The notes: generated by a model from the letters alone, not told the origin. 64,000 nt of DNA from JBPOFY01 sp051252415 (GCA_051252415.1 JBPOGA010000007.1:118294-182293); one strand, 5' to 3'; shown: positions 53,590 through 62,979, counted from the stretch's first letter. Numbers and translations are program-made.

Positions 53590-55971
53590 ATGATCATTTA
53601 CCTCGAGAAAAAGAGCACCTTTAGAGCAGACGTCTTTGCGAATCGCATTGAAGACAAAGTGCGCGACACCCTCAAAGCGAAAGCAGGTAAGTCGGTTAGC
53701 GAGTCTGAGATCAGGTCATGGAAGAACTCACTGCGCTATATGGACGCGATCGTCGAGGATCCTGAGATCCCAGACGATACTGGTATCGCCATCGAGTTTA
53801 ACGTCCCAAACACCTCGAAGCGCATCGACTTCATCCTGACTGGAAGGAACAGCGATGGCACACGCACTGTGGTTATTGTTGAGCTCAAACAATGGCAGCA
53901 AGCTGAGACGACTAACAAAGACGCCATCGTCAACACCTTCCTCGGTGGCGGCAAACGAGACACGAGTCATCCCTCCTATCAAGCATGGTCCTACGCCACG
54001 CTCATCGAGGATTACAACGAAACCGTTCGAGAGGAACCCATTCGTCTCAAACCCTGCGCCTACCTGCACAACTGCGAATCCGGCAGCGCACTTCTAGACC
54101 CACGCTACAGCGAGCATACCAAACGCGCCCCCGTATTCCTCAAGCACGACTCACAGAAGCTGCGCGACTTCATCAAGTCCCATGTCAAATACGGTGATTC
54201 GGGCGACGCAATGTATCTGATTAAAGATGGTAAGATCCGACCATCGAAGAACCTCGCCGACCATCTCTGCTCCCTGCTTGAGGGCAACGAAGAGTTCTGC
54301 CTCATCGACGATCAGAAACTCGTATTTGAAACAGGCAAACTCCTCGCCGAAATCTCGACACCCACGCAAAAAAACGTGCTCATCGTTAACGGAGGCCCAG
54401 GCACTGGCAAATCCGTCGTCGCGATCAACCTGCTCGTCGAGCTCACCCGCCGAGGACTCGTCGCTCAATACGTCACCAAAAACAGCGCACCACGCGCAGT
54501 CTACCAGAGTAAACTGACCGGCACCTTTACTCAGACCCGAATCACCAATCTCTTCAAAGGCTCTGGCGCCTACACCGAGACCGAGGCCAACACTTTTCAG
54601 GCACTCATCGTCGATGAAGCCCACCGCCTCAACGAGAAGTCGGGCATGTTCAGCAACAAAGGCGAAAATCAGATCAAAGAGATCATCAACGCCTCCGCTT
54701 TTTCCATCTTCTTCTTGGATGAAGATCAGCGCATCCACTGGAAAGACATTGGCGACAATAATAAGGTCAAACACTGGGCCGAAGAACTCGGGGCCTCAAT
54801 AACAGAGCTCGATCTTCAATCTCAATTCCGCTGCAACGGCTCCGACGGTTACCTCTCGTGGATCGACCATACACTCGGCATCCACGAAACCGCCAACACC
54901 ACCCTCGAAGGAATCAACTTCGAGTTCAAAGTCTGTTCCAGTGCCAGCGAGCTCCGCGACCTGATTTACGAGCGCAATCGCCCCAACAATAAAGCCCGCA
55001 TGGTCGCCGGCTATACCCAGAAGTGGGTGAGCAAAAAAGATCCCAAGGCTTACGACTTCGATTTCCCGGATGAAGACTTCAAAGCACGCTGGAACCTCAA
55101 TGAAGACGGCATGCTCTGGATACTCAAAGAATCCTCGGTCCATGAGATCGGCTGCATTCACACCTGCCAGGGACTCGAGGTCGATTACGTCGGCGTGATC
55201 TTCGGCGACGACTTTCTGATCCGCGATGGCGAGATTGTGACCGACGCCGCGAAGCGCTACCACGGGGATCGCTCGATTCATGGCTACAAGAAGGCGCTCA
55301 AAGCCAACCGCGCCGAAGCACTGAAACACGCCGACGACATCATCAAAAATACTTACCGCACATTGATGACTCGTGGGCAAAAAGGCTGCTACGTCTACTC
55401 CACAGATCCGGAAACCAACACCTATTTACAGCAAGCCGCACAAGGCGCGCTCACGCCATCCATAAACGAAGCCGAAACCAAAGACAAACGACCGTTCCGA
55501 ATCCTGGAACCAGAAGACGTGCAGCCTTACGAGAACGCCCTGCCCTGCTTTGATGTTAAAGTCGCGGCGGGTGCCTTCAGCCCAGAGCAATGGATCGAAG
55601 ACTGCCAATGGATCGAACCGCCCGAGCATATCGCCATCCGTAAAGGCTACTTCGTCGCCCAAGTCATTGGCGAGTCGATGAATCAACGCATCCCGAATGG
55701 GTCATGGTGTTTATTCAAAGCCAACCCTGCTGGCAGTCGCGAAGGCAAGATCGTCCTCGTCCAACACCGCGACATTCAAGACCCCTCTTATGCGGGGAGT
55801 TTCACAATCAAAGTTTATACCAGCGAAAAAGTCGCCACCGACGAAGGCTGGCAGCATCAAAGAATAGTCCTGCAACCACGCTCAACCAATCCGGAATTCT
55901 CCAACTTAGTGGTCGATGGAGGCACACTCCAAGACCTTCAAGTTATTGGAGAATTCGTTGCCACCCTTTGA
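53590..55971 (+). CDS. Nuclease / DUF2075 helicase / S24 peptidase fusion
   Basis: A 793-aa three-part protein. The N-terminal part has a PD-(D/E)XK-like core with D80 and E98-L-K100 in VELKQW. The middle is a DUF2075 (Schlafen-like) P-loop with Walker A GGPGTGKS at 268-275, Walker B VDEAH at 341-345, and LDEDQRIHW. The end is a LexA/UmuD-type S24 domain with S696 in GESMNQ and a likely K741 in FTIKVY. The S24 part could allow self-cleavage in response to DNA damage. With the MazG gene it makes a candidate DNA-damage-triggered defence pair. Confidence 0.82.
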   Translation: MIIYLEKKSTFRADVFANRIEDKVRDTLKAKAGKSVSESEIRSWKNSLRYMDAIVEDPEIPDDTGIAIEFNVPNTSKRIDFILTGRNSDGTRTVVIVELKQWQQAETTNKDAIVNTFLGGGKRDTSHPSYQAWSYATLIEDYNETVREEPIRLKPCAYLHNCESGSALLDPRYSEHTKRAPVFLKHDSQKLRDFIKSHVKYGDSGDAMYLIKDGKIRPSKNLADHLCSLLEGNEEFCLIDDQKLVFETGKLLAEISTPTQKNVLIVNGGPGTGKSVVAINLLVELTRRGLVAQYVTKNSAPRAVYQSKLTGTFTQTRITNLFKGSGAYTETEANTFQALIVDEAHRLNEKSGMFSNKGENQIKEIINASAFSIFFLDEDQRIHWKDIGDNNKVKHWAEELGASITELDLQSQFRCNGSDGYLSWIDHTLGIHETANTTLEGINFEFKVCSSASELRDLIYERNRPNNKARMVAGYTQKWVSKKDPKAYDFDFPDEDFKARWNLNEDGMLWILKESSVHEIGCIHTCQGLEVDYVGVIFGDDFLIRDGEIVTDAAKRYHGDRSIHGYKKALKANRAEALKHADDIIKNTYRTLMTRGQKGCYVYSTDPETNTYLQQAAQGALTPSINEAETKDKRPFRILEPEDVQPYENALPCFDVKVAAGAFSPEQWIEDCQWIEPPEHIAIRKGYFVAQVIGESMNQRIPNGSWCLFKANPAGSREGKIVLVQHRDIQDPSYAGSFTIKVYTSEKVATDEGWQHQRIVLQPRSTNPEFSNLVVDGGTLQDLQVIGEFVATL

Positions 55972-56037
55972 AATGAAAGCGATCAAATCAGAATTCTTAC
56001 TTTCAAAGACATTGAGCTGTTGCCGCAATTGCAAACA

Positions 56038-56057
56038 TAACGACATGACCCCATTTT
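56038..56057. repeat. 20-bp inverted repeat, left copy
   Basis: This 20-bp sequence is the exact reverse complement of 63904-63923. It lies six bases before the left edge of the copied segment of block B. Several related AAAATGGGGTCA units cluster at the right end. Confidence 0.8.
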
Positions 56058-56063
56058 CAACCC

Positions 56064-56688
56064 CTGCGTCGCCACGACCACGATCAATAACTCACTCACG
56101 CATACGCCAGGAGAGAACCGAACCTCCATCTGGTCGCGTCTTCCCATCAATGCACCAATCGAGACACACGATCCAGAGACTGCCGTCTGCGCAGACATTG
56201 AGACTCCATTCGGGCCTACCCTCATTTACGGAACCGTGATCCCTTATCATGCAGCAGGCACTAAGTATCCATATCGCAGCTCTAGAGAGGACATCACTGG
56301 CAAGAAAGCATGGCAACTCCACTATGAGTCAATCGAGCTGCACAAGGCCGATTGGGATAGACTGAGAGCACTGCACCCCGACCATGAGTTTTGTTGCGGT
56401 GGAGATCTTAACCAGAACTGAGATGGCCGACGCTGGTATGGAACGAAGCACGGGCGACAACTGCTCACAGAAGCTCTCGATCAATGCGACATGACCTGTG
56501 TGACCGAGGAAGACTTCGTTGCACGAGGAGACTTAGCCAGACGCTCCAACATTGACCATCTCTGCCTAAGCCAGGGACTGACCTCCAAGATTCAGGCCGT
56601 CGGCGCCTGGGATGTGGAAAACTATGCTCCCAAGAAACAGTTATCAGATCACAACGGAGTGTGGGTGGATCTATACCAGACACACTGA
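56064..56688 (+). pseudogene. 5'-truncated EEP nuclease gene with the same TGA
   Basis: The second copy of the EEP frame, lacking its first part and carrying the same in-frame TGA (56419-56421) after GGDLNQN. It cannot make a functional enzyme. Confidence 0.82.
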
Positions 56689-56702
56689 AACGCCAAATCC
56701 CC

Positions 56703-57236
56703 ATGTCCTCAACATTAAGCCAGAACAGCCTAAAGCATATCATCGCAGGTTGCCCAGGGAATCTCCCTCGCACTGATAGGCTTCAACAACAAATTCGAAT
56801 TGGAGTTGGTTACCACAACAAATGGTATCGATCACAGAAAGAGCATTGGCTCGGGTGGATCGTCGCCCAAGAATATATGGCAATCGAGAAGCGGCGCGAC
56901 ATCACATTAATCACAGCACACGAGCGATGGAAGAGACTCAACTGCATTCCGATGATGTTCTGGTTAGCTGAAGCAGCTGGATTGGATGACGAATATCTAT
57001 CAAATGCTGAAGCTATCTCAAAATTAAAGGCTGCAGAGACTGACCATGACTGCCCGCAACACGGAAAAGCAATGAGAGAGGCGCTACCTTGGGATCTTAT
57101 TGAGATGGGTTTAATCACAATGCCTCCAGAAATCGAGGAGATCTCATGCGCTACAGCAGATGCAGCCTTCGATAGATTGACCTCACTCAGGTCCGAATTT
57201 CGTAGATTGAAAAACAGAGTGAAGCCCACCCTCTAG
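56703..57236 (+). CDS. Hypothetical protein (block B)
   Basis: A 177-aa protein identical to that at 44713-45246, with the same start choice and the same fragment of a second copy downstream. Function unknown. Confidence 0.6.
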   Translation: MSSTLSQNSLKHIIAGCPGNLPRTDRLQQQIRIGVGYHNKWYRSQKEHWLGWIVAQEYMAIEKRRDITLITAHERWKRLNCIPMMFWLAEAAGLDDEYLSNAEAISKLKAAETDHDCPQHGKAMREALPWDLIEMGLITMPPEIEEISCATADAAFDRLTSLRSEFRRLKNRVKPTL

Positions 57237-57280
57237 TCAGTTTTAGATGTAGAGGCCGCGGGTGTTGATCATAGATACCT

Positions 57281-57502
57281 TTTTCTGCAGAAGCCATAGC
57301 ACTCAGCCATGCAGAAGAAATCCCGCATAACTGTCCACAACACGGGAAAGCAATGCGACAGGCACTTCCGTGGGAGACTTTAGAGGACGCTTTACGTAAA
57401 ATGCCTCAGGCTGCAGAAGACCCCATAAAGGAAGTATGCAAGGAGGCCTTCGAACACTTGTGCATCCATCAGCCAAGGCGCAGAAGGCCTGCGAATCAGT
57501 AA
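57281..57502 (+). pseudogene. Fragment of a second copy of the 177-aa protein
   Basis: Same as 45291-45512: NCPQHGKAMRQALPWE is readable in a frame without a start, ending at TAA. Confidence 0.7.
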
Positions 57503-57518
57503 GTTTATTGATACCCAC

Positions 57519-57537
57519 CCAGCAAATGTCCTACCCT
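57519..57537 (+). promoter_or_regulatory. Recurring motif, copy 5 (before VWA gene B)
   Basis: Identical to the site at 45529-45547 and again 19 bases before the VWA start. Confidence 0.45.
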
Positions 57538-57555
57538 ATCGGTTACATTGGGATC

Positions 57556-58155
57556 ATGGAAAATGACCTAACTGAAATCGCCTTCATTCTCGACCGCAGT
57601 GGCTCCATGAGCTCCATGGCCCAGGAAGCCATTGGCGGCTTTAACGCCTTCATCCAGAAACAGAAGGAGGAACCTGGTGACGCTAATATCTCACTGATCC
57701 TCTTTGATCATGAATACCTGCCAACCTGCACGGCGACACCGGTTGCCGACATGCCTCTCTTATCGGATACTGATTATGTGCCGCGTGGAATGACCGCGCT
57801 GCTGGATGCCATGGGACGAACAATCGATGATCTAGGAAAACGACTTGCTGACCTGTCCGAGTCCGAGCGCCCAGAGAACGTGATCGTTGTCACACTGACC
57901 GATGGACTTGAGAATTCGAGTAACGATTACACCCACTCTAAAGTTGCTGAAATGATCAAACACCAACGCGAAAAGTATGACTGGGAGTTCCTCTTCCTCG
58001 GAGCCGATCTCGCCTCCACTGAACAGGCAGAGATGTTGAATATCCCGAGAAGTCACTCCGTCCAGTATGCCAATGTAAGCGAAGGCATCCATAGTTCCTC
58101 GCTGCATATTTCCGAACGCCGCCGACGCAACAAATCGAATAAAATTGGATTCTAA
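57556..58155 (+). CDS. VWA domain protein (block B)
   Basis: A 199-aa VWA protein with the same metal-ion motifs as the block A copy (DRSGSM, GMTALLDAM, LTDGLEN). It differs at several positions, for example IEKQ to IQKQ, PVDDM to PVADM, DLPES to DLSES and KYNWE to KYDWE. The surrounding DNA is almost unchanged, so this gene has a different history from its flanks. Confidence 0.85.
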   Translation: MENDLTEIAFILDRSGSMSSMAQEAIGGFNAFIQKQKEEPGDANISLILFDHEYLPTCTATPVADMPLLSDTDYVPRGMTALLDAMGRTIDDLGKRLADLSESERPENVIVVTLTDGLENSSNDYTHSKVAEMIKHQREKYDWEFLFLGADLASTEQAEMLNIPRSHSVQYANVSEGIHSSSLHISERRRRNKSNKIGF

Positions 58156-58167
58156 AACGACACTACC

Positions 58168-58746
58168 ATGCATCAAAAAGGATACCCTTCATTATTCTTC
58201 GGACAATCGAGAATCTTCTTCAGTTTTGATAGCTGGCCGGTTTGCCCAAAGCGAATTAGCTATCGGCAGTATGATAACTTTCGAGGAAATCGAACATGGG
58301 GGACGTTCATCATCGATGCCCGTCATTTCGGTGAAAGCCTAATTCGATATTATCCAAATAATGACACTACGCATATTCAAGACAGACGTTTTGTCGAATG
58401 GTTGATGGATGCGGATCAACATTCCGATGAAATTCTAAAACTACCAGACCGCTGGTGGAGTCTTGCTTCATCCATCGAGAGGCACCTACACAATCACCAA
58501 GTCGACGGATTCTGCCATAAATGTAACCGCACATACGCGTATAAGGAGATGGTTTCTCAAAATGACTCAGGGCATGAGGCGGGATCGAACTTCAATCGAT
58601 TGTTCTGCCCCCAGGCGCATCTCTTGCTGAAAGTCCAAACGATCCACATTTGCCGAAGCCTGCCCCCCGGATTCTCCCTGCAAGAAGCGATGGAACGCTA
58701 TGACAGACTAACTGCGCTCCCTGGACTATTGGAGGAGTATCGATGA
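58168..58746 (+). CDS. Hypothetical Cys-motif protein (block B)
   Basis: A 192-aa protein. The first part matches the block A protein; after about residue 75 it diverges while keeping the CHKC pair (CAQC in A) and the FCPQAHLLL segment. Its stop overlaps the next start (ATGA). Confidence 0.6.
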   Translation: MHQKGYPSLFFGQSRIFFSFDSWPVCPKRISYRQYDNFRGNRTWGTFIIDARHFGESLIRYYPNNDTTHIQDRRFVEWLMDADQHSDEILKLPDRWWSLASSIERHLHNHQVDGFCHKCNRTYAYKEMVSQNDSGHEAGSNFNRLFCPQAHLLLKVQTIHICRSLPPGFSLQEAMERYDRLTALPGLLEEYR

Positions 58747-59027
58747 ATCCAAAGGAATACCAAACAGAATCACCTTTTACAGAGAAGTTTCAAAAGCGAG
58801 GCGGGAAATATCTTAATTGGGCGAGAGAGATCGATGAAGAGACCCTTTACACGGTTTTGTGGATGGTTGGAGAATTGGCATGCGCTCATCGTGTGGTAGC
58901 CAATTCGCGCCAGAGACATTTAAAGAGCAGATGGCATATCTTGCTCCAAGACAGCACATCGCACTCGAAGCACTGGGTCGGATTTATCCCAGCTCACTGT
59001 CGATCGGTAAGTTTTTTAACCAAGTGA
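58743..59027 (+). pseudogene. Probable frameshifted gene after the Cys-motif protein
   Basis: A 94-aa frame coupled to the previous gene by ATGA overlap. Its first half (KYLNWAREIDEETLYTVLWM, in part) looks like protein, but the second half does not; the neighbouring frame then reads SQFAPETFKEQMAYL and IALEALGRIYPSSL, which looks like the natural continuation to about 59080. The tail runs into the Fic gene from the other strand. Probably decayed. Confidence 0.4.
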
Positions 59028-60079
59028 GGCACATTCAGGTAATAGCGTGTCCCTTTGAGCTGGCCTGTTTTGACCATTAAGCCGCGGACTTCGAGATCGT
59101 TTAAATCACGGAGTGCAGTGCGGTCGCCAATCTCAGTCATCTTTTGGTATTTGGCGTTGTTCATACCCCCCTCAAAGCCGCCTCTCAATTCATAGTCAAT
59201 GAGCCGGTTCAATACTTTCAACTGGCGCGCGTTTAAACCATCCGCTTGATCCGCCACTTGTGTTCTGTAAGTGGTCAGCTCTAAAATACAGCTTGTCTCA
59301 GCAAGTGCATCCAAAAACACGGGCGCCATTGCCTGAATCGTTTTGGTTAAATCGAGGCCTGATTCAAACTGCTGGTAATAGCTTTCTAGATTCCGGTTGA
59401 AGGCCCGTGACAACGCGAGCGGCGTGTTGCGCCCTAGATCGCGGCACAGTCCCATCAATATCAAGTTGCGCCCGATTCGCCCATTACCGTCGCAAAACGG
59501 GTGCAGGTTCTCGAAGTGAACATGTCCCTGAACCGCATTGAGCAGCGGGCTCTTAGTTGGGCATTGATTATACCAATCAATGAATTCCTCCATCTTCTCG
59601 CGCACTAAGGCGCGACTCACTCCCTGATGGATCACTTGGGGCTCCCGATCCATCCGGGTGCCACTGACGATTTTCATATCACCAACATAAGCACCAATCG
59701 AGTCCTGGGGGAACTCGGTCTCGCCTTTTAGAATTTCGCGATGCATCAGGAAGAGTAGCTCGTGGGTCAGTGGCTCGTTATAGCGCTCCAGTGCGATCTT
59801 TGTCAGTGCCACCGCTCCCTGCTCTTTTTCCCGGGCCGGTGTGATGTTTTCCACGAAAGAGCTATGAACGGACTCTCGGTCCAGTAAAACACCTTCAATC
59901 TCAGAGTTGGCGACGATTTCCTCGGTAAATACATCCTCAAAGCCTAAGTCATGCTTCCGCAGGCGGGCGTCCAACTGCTGGACCTCCGCCTTGAACTTAG
60001 CCTCCAGCGGCTCGACAACGGCAGGGTTGCAGTAAAAATGCGGAAAATCAGGCGACTCCCATAAATAGGCCTTACTCAT
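58994..60079 (-). CDS. Fic family protein
   Basis: A 361-aa Fic protein. The active site HFENLHPFCDGNGRIGR includes the HPFxDGNGRxGR motif (the H-x-F-x-D/E-G-N-G-R core), and an N-terminal inhibitory-type helix is seen around NSEIEGV, an S/T-x-x-x-E/G-N-like segment that may act in regulation. The C-terminus is a winged helix (DRTALRDLNDLEVRGLM). Fic enzymes transfer AMP or similar groups to proteins. The winged helix and two palindromes upstream suggest it controls its own promoter. Confidence 0.9.
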   Translation of the reverse strand: MSKAYLWESPDFPHFYCNPAVVEPLEAKFKAEVQQLDARLRKHDLGFEDVFTEEIVANSEIEGVLLDRESVHSSFVENITPAREKEQGAVALTKIALERYNEPLTHELLFLMHREILKGETEFPQDSIGAYVGDMKIVSGTRMDREPQVIHQGVSRALVREKMEEFIDWYNQCPTKSPLLNAVQGHVHFENLHPFCDGNGRIGRNLILMGLCRDLGRNTPLALSRAFNRNLESYYQQFESGLDLTKTIQAMAPVFLDALAETSCILELTTYRTQVADQADGLNARQLKVLNRLIDYELRGGFEGGMNNAKYQKMTEIGDRTALRDLNDLEVRGLMVKTGQLKGTRYYLNVPHLVKKLTDRQ

Positions 60080-60104
60080 GTCGTTTATTTTAGTCCAGAC
60101 GAGG

Positions 60105-60138
60105 AAATGTCGGATATTTTAAACTTTATCCGACATTT
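60105..60138. promoter_or_regulatory. Palindrome AAATGTCGGATA-N10-TATCCGACATTT
   Basis: A perfect 12-bp inverted repeat 26 bases before the Fic start. A second one with the same TGTCGGATA core lies at 60157-60184. They are probable binding sites for the winged helix of the Fic protein. Confidence 0.75.
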
Positions 60139-60156
60139 TAGGCAAAAAGTCAAGGA

Positions 60157-60184
60157 TGTCGGATAAATTGAGTTTTATCCGACA
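60157..60184. promoter_or_regulatory. Palindrome TGTCGGATAAA-N6-TTTATCCGACA
   Basis: A perfect 11-bp inverted repeat, second of two sites upstream of the Fic gene, ending 16 bases before the neighbouring gene's stop. Confidence 0.75.
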
Positions 60185-60199
60185 CGGGTGCGAGAACGC

Positions 60200-60718
60200 T
60201 CATACCCGTCTACGGCTCCAGCAGAACACAAGAATCAGACCGTAAGCATCTTTTGTATACGGTAGAAAATCCCCGGCTCTTCCCTTATTGAGTAAGGCCA
60301 TAACTTGCCCCTCAAAAAAGGCGACCCGCCCCCAACCGATGCAACGCTTGGTCTGTGTGCAGAGCGCGAAAAAGGGATTACCGGAAGCGGGCAACTGACG
60401 CCCGCATAGCGACCATGAGGCCACGAGTTCACCAAAGATGGGATCGGTCCTTGAACCAAAGTCGACACGATATGCGGTAAATTCTAGGCACCTCGGTATT
60501 GCATGTGGTGAACGAATCAACTGCCGGTAGGTGCCGTGCAACCAATAGACTCGTGGCGACCCCGCAAGCGCACGCTCACGAGAACCGTGGCTACGGCTCT
60601 CCAAACTATCGACCAATTTCCCCCATGCTTTGAGTGGTAAACGGCGATCCGCATCCCCAACCTCCGGAAGGTTTAACTGTTCGAAACCAGATACCGAATT
60701 CTTAGATTTTGAAGGCAT
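60200..60718 (-). CDS. Hypothetical protein (block B, related to 46882-47397)
   Basis: A 172-aa protein from the ATG at 60718 (an earlier one at 60748 is less likely). It shares the plan of the block A protein: QLNLPEVG, RVYWLHG, IPRC, RQLPASGNPFFAL, and a KDAYGLILVF end. Basic at the C-terminus. Family unknown. Confidence 0.6.
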   Translation of the reverse strand: MPSKSKNSVSGFEQLNLPEVGDADRRLPLKAWGKLVDSLESRSHGSRERALAGSPRVYWLHGTYRQLIRSPHAIPRCLEFTAYRVDFGSRTDPIFGELVASWSLCGRQLPASGNPFFALCTQTKRCIGWGRVAFFEGQVMALLNKGRAGDFLPYTKDAYGLILVFCWSRRRV

Positions 60719-60867
60719 CCTGACATCGTAACAGTCTATGACAGTCAAATGCTGTCCTACCTACTTAAACTAAAGTAGCGCAGCTTCAACTTTCGCTGCG
60801 TGAGGCTATACACACGCATAGCTATAAAGAGGCATGCAGTAAAAATCGAAAATTCATCCCAACTGCT

Positions 60868-61584
60868 TTAACCTACACCAAGATCAATTGGAACCGCAGG
60901 CATATGGATTACCGTATCTATTCCATTGGCACGCAGCACCGTCAAAACCGGATCATCTGCCCGAATGGACGGCTTCAGACAAATGACATCTTGATCCAGT
61001 AGAAGAAATCCAAAGGAAATATTTCTCAGGTGGTTTCGATCGCAAACATCCAGTCCAATAGTATGCTGAAGCGAGAGCCCCGTCTTTTTCGACTGATCTT
61101 TTAAATTTTGAATAAAGGAATACATCATATCAGTAAATCCATAGCCAATCGCTTCATCAAAGTCTCTAGAGCGCCCAGGCTCCTCACATCCATCGCCTGC
61201 TCTCTCCATCCCCGAATAAGCGAACCCTATCTCAAATCCATTTGGCTTCTTTCGAAGATAATTTAGCGGCCAAAAACAACCTTCATGCCCCTCCACCAAA
61301 AAGGACGGTATTGTTGATGCGATCAAAAGGTTATTGGCCATATGAACAGCTTGAACCATTTCAATGGACACATCTGGTGGTTGTTGTTTAACAAACTGTA
61401 AGCATTCCTCCCCCGATTGAGCGACAATGCCATATCGCGCCCCTCTCACGGACTTCTTGGATATTCGTAGTCCAAAAGGCAGAAGTGAATGAAGCCGGGA
61501 AATGATCGATGGGCTCGGTTCCTCCAAATGCAATAAACCATGCGACGTTACCAGATGATTGGGACAATTTAGTTCATCATTCAT
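60868..61584 (-). CDS. Hypothetical protein (block B only)
   Basis: A 238-aa protein starting at the ATG at 61584, which overlaps the stop of the MWLAT-family gene (TGATG). No domain recognised; segments such as GEECLQFVKQQ and GFAYSGMERAG are seen. No counterpart exists in block A. Its coupling to the MWLAT gene suggests joint function. Confidence 0.6.
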   Translation of the reverse strand: MNDELNCPNHLVTSHGLLHLEEPSPSIISRLHSLLPFGLRISKKSVRGARYGIVAQSGEECLQFVKQQPPDVSIEMVQAVHMANNLLIASTIPSFLVEGHEGCFWPLNYLRKKPNGFEIGFAYSGMERAGDGCEEPGRSRDFDEAIGYGFTDMMYSFIQNLKDQSKKTGLSLQHTIGLDVCDRNHLRNISFGFLLLDQDVICLKPSIRADDPVLTVLRANGIDTVIHMPAVPIDLGVG

Positions 61585-61922
61585 CAATGCTTCACCTCCT
61601 GATCTTGCATGTCTTCCATCATCTCCCAAATCCTATGGTAAGGACCCAGTTTTTCACGCTGATCATCGACTTGCGCAATCCGCCCCTTGAAATTTGAATA
61701 ATCCAAAGCAGCTCCGAGATCTAAGAGTATTTGCAAAAAATCGTTCTTATTCACGATGATGCGAAAACGATAATCCGCTGTCGGCCATATCTGTATTTCA
61801 GCATCCAAGCAGAATGAATCGATAAGATTCTCCAAATCCTTTTGAATTCTCGCTCGAACGAAATAGAGATCCTCCTCTTTCTGGACGATACTGTAAAAAC
61901 CATGTTGAGTTGCTAACCACAT
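61584..61922 (-). CDS. MWLAT-family hypothetical protein (block B)
   Basis: A 112-aa protein of the same small family as 48350-48682, with MWLATQHGFYSIV, FVRARIQKDLENL, ADYRFRI, DYSNFKG and YHRIW. The start at 61922 leaves the operator outside the gene. Divergent from the WYL gene, as in block A. Confidence 0.72.
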   Translation of the reverse strand: MWLATQHGFYSIVQKEEDLYFVRARIQKDLENLIDSFCLDAEIQIWPTADYRFRIIVNKNDFLQILLDLGAALDYSNFKGRIAQVDDQREKLGPYHRIWEMMEDMQDQEVKH

Positions 61923-61942
61923 ATCCATGATCATACCAGCAA

Positions 61943-61965
61943 GGTTAGACATTGACAGTCTCACC
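61943..61965. promoter_or_regulatory. Palindromic operator GGTTAGAC-N7-GTCTCACC
   Basis: The counterpart of 48703-48725 with one changed base in the right arm and the same 7-base spacer (ATTGACA). It lies 21 bases before the WYL start. Confidence 0.7.
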
Positions 61966-61985
61966 CTTAAATATGACGGTTTGTC

Positions 61986-62978
61986 ATGCCCAAAAAGAAA
62001 GCCGTTGTCCTGCACTCACGCCCTCCTCTCGCCCGCATGTTACGTATCCACGAGGAGCTGCAAGAGAATCGGCTACCCAATGCGACGACGCTCTCGAAGC
62101 TACTAGAGACCTCAACCAAGACGATCAATCGCGACATCACCTACATGCGTGACCAACTGGGGTTACCAGTCGAATGGGATGCACAATCCAACGGCTATCA
62201 CTACACCAGCCATGTCGATGGCTTTCCAACCGTTCAGGTTTCCGAGGGCGAACTCTTTGCGCTACTAGTTGCACAAAAGGCCCTGGAGCCTTACAAAGGC
62301 ACACCTTTTCAAGAGCCACTGGAATCAGCGCTGCAAAAGCTGTCCGACGGTCTAAAGGATAAAATTTTCATTTCGCTAGACCGACTGGATACCCCGGTCA
62401 GTTTCAAGTCTGCAGGTATTTCCAATGCAGACATAGAAACTTTTCAGATTGTTACCCGTGCCGTCGCTCAAGAACAGGAGTTACATTTCGAATACAAAAA
62501 CCTCGGAGCCGCCCGTTATCAAAAGCGCCGCACCCATCCGATCCACCTATGCTGTGTCGAGAATCAATGGTATGTGGTTTGTTGGGATCTAAACCGCGAA
62601 GCGCTACGGACCTTTGCGCTCGTCAGAATGCGTAAGTTGATGTTCCCGGGGAAGCGGTTCAAGCGCCCGCAGGACTTTGACATTCAGCAACACTTGAAAG
62701 ATGCCTTCGGAGTCTTTGTCGGTGATACGAAGCATAAGGTTCGAGTCGAATTCGACGCCTGGGCCGCACAGCTTATTAAAGAAAAGGACTGGCATCCAGC
62801 TCAGGAGATTCGCGAACTGGAAGACGGACGTATCGAATTGCGGATTGAACTGGCCGATCTGTTTGAAATCGAGCGCTGGATCCTCAGCTGGGGCTCGCAC
62901 GCCAAAGTCCTCGGCCCCGCTAAGTTAAAGAACAATATTCGTAAACACGCGGAAGCAATCCTAGCCAACCATACCTAG
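61986..62978 (+). CDS. WYL-domain transcriptional regulator (block B)
   Basis: A 330-aa protein nearly the same as the block A regulator, with the same winged helix, WYL core and WCX end. Changes are mostly conservative, for example NANLETF to NADIETF. With a near-identical operator, the two regulators are likely to cross-regulate both blocks. Confidence 0.9.
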   Translation: MPKKKAVVLHSRPPLARMLRIHEELQENRLPNATTLSKLLETSTKTINRDITYMRDQLGLPVEWDAQSNGYHYTSHVDGFPTVQVSEGELFALLVAQKALEPYKGTPFQEPLESALQKLSDGLKDKIFISLDRLDTPVSFKSAGISNADIETFQIVTRAVAQEQELHFEYKNLGAARYQKRRTHPIHLCCVENQWYVVCWDLNREALRTFALVRMRKLMFPGKRFKRPQDFDIQQHLKDAFGVFVGDTKHKVRVEFDAWAAQLIKEKDWHPAQEIRELEDGRIELRIELADLFEIERWILSWGSHAKVLGPAKLKNNIRKHAEAILANHT

Positions 62979-62979
62979 C

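Larger units (their letters stand above)
56064..58418 (+). repeat. 2.35-kb direct repeat, copy B
   Basis: Near-identical to 44074-46428. It begins abruptly inside the EEP nuclease frame, so copy B lacks that gene's first 50 or so codons. Confidence 0.9.

Noticed and set aside
54151..55380. Two long leftward frames opposite the helicase gene
   Set aside because: They are antisense shadows of the well-supported nuclease-helicase-S24 gene and have no recognisable motif.
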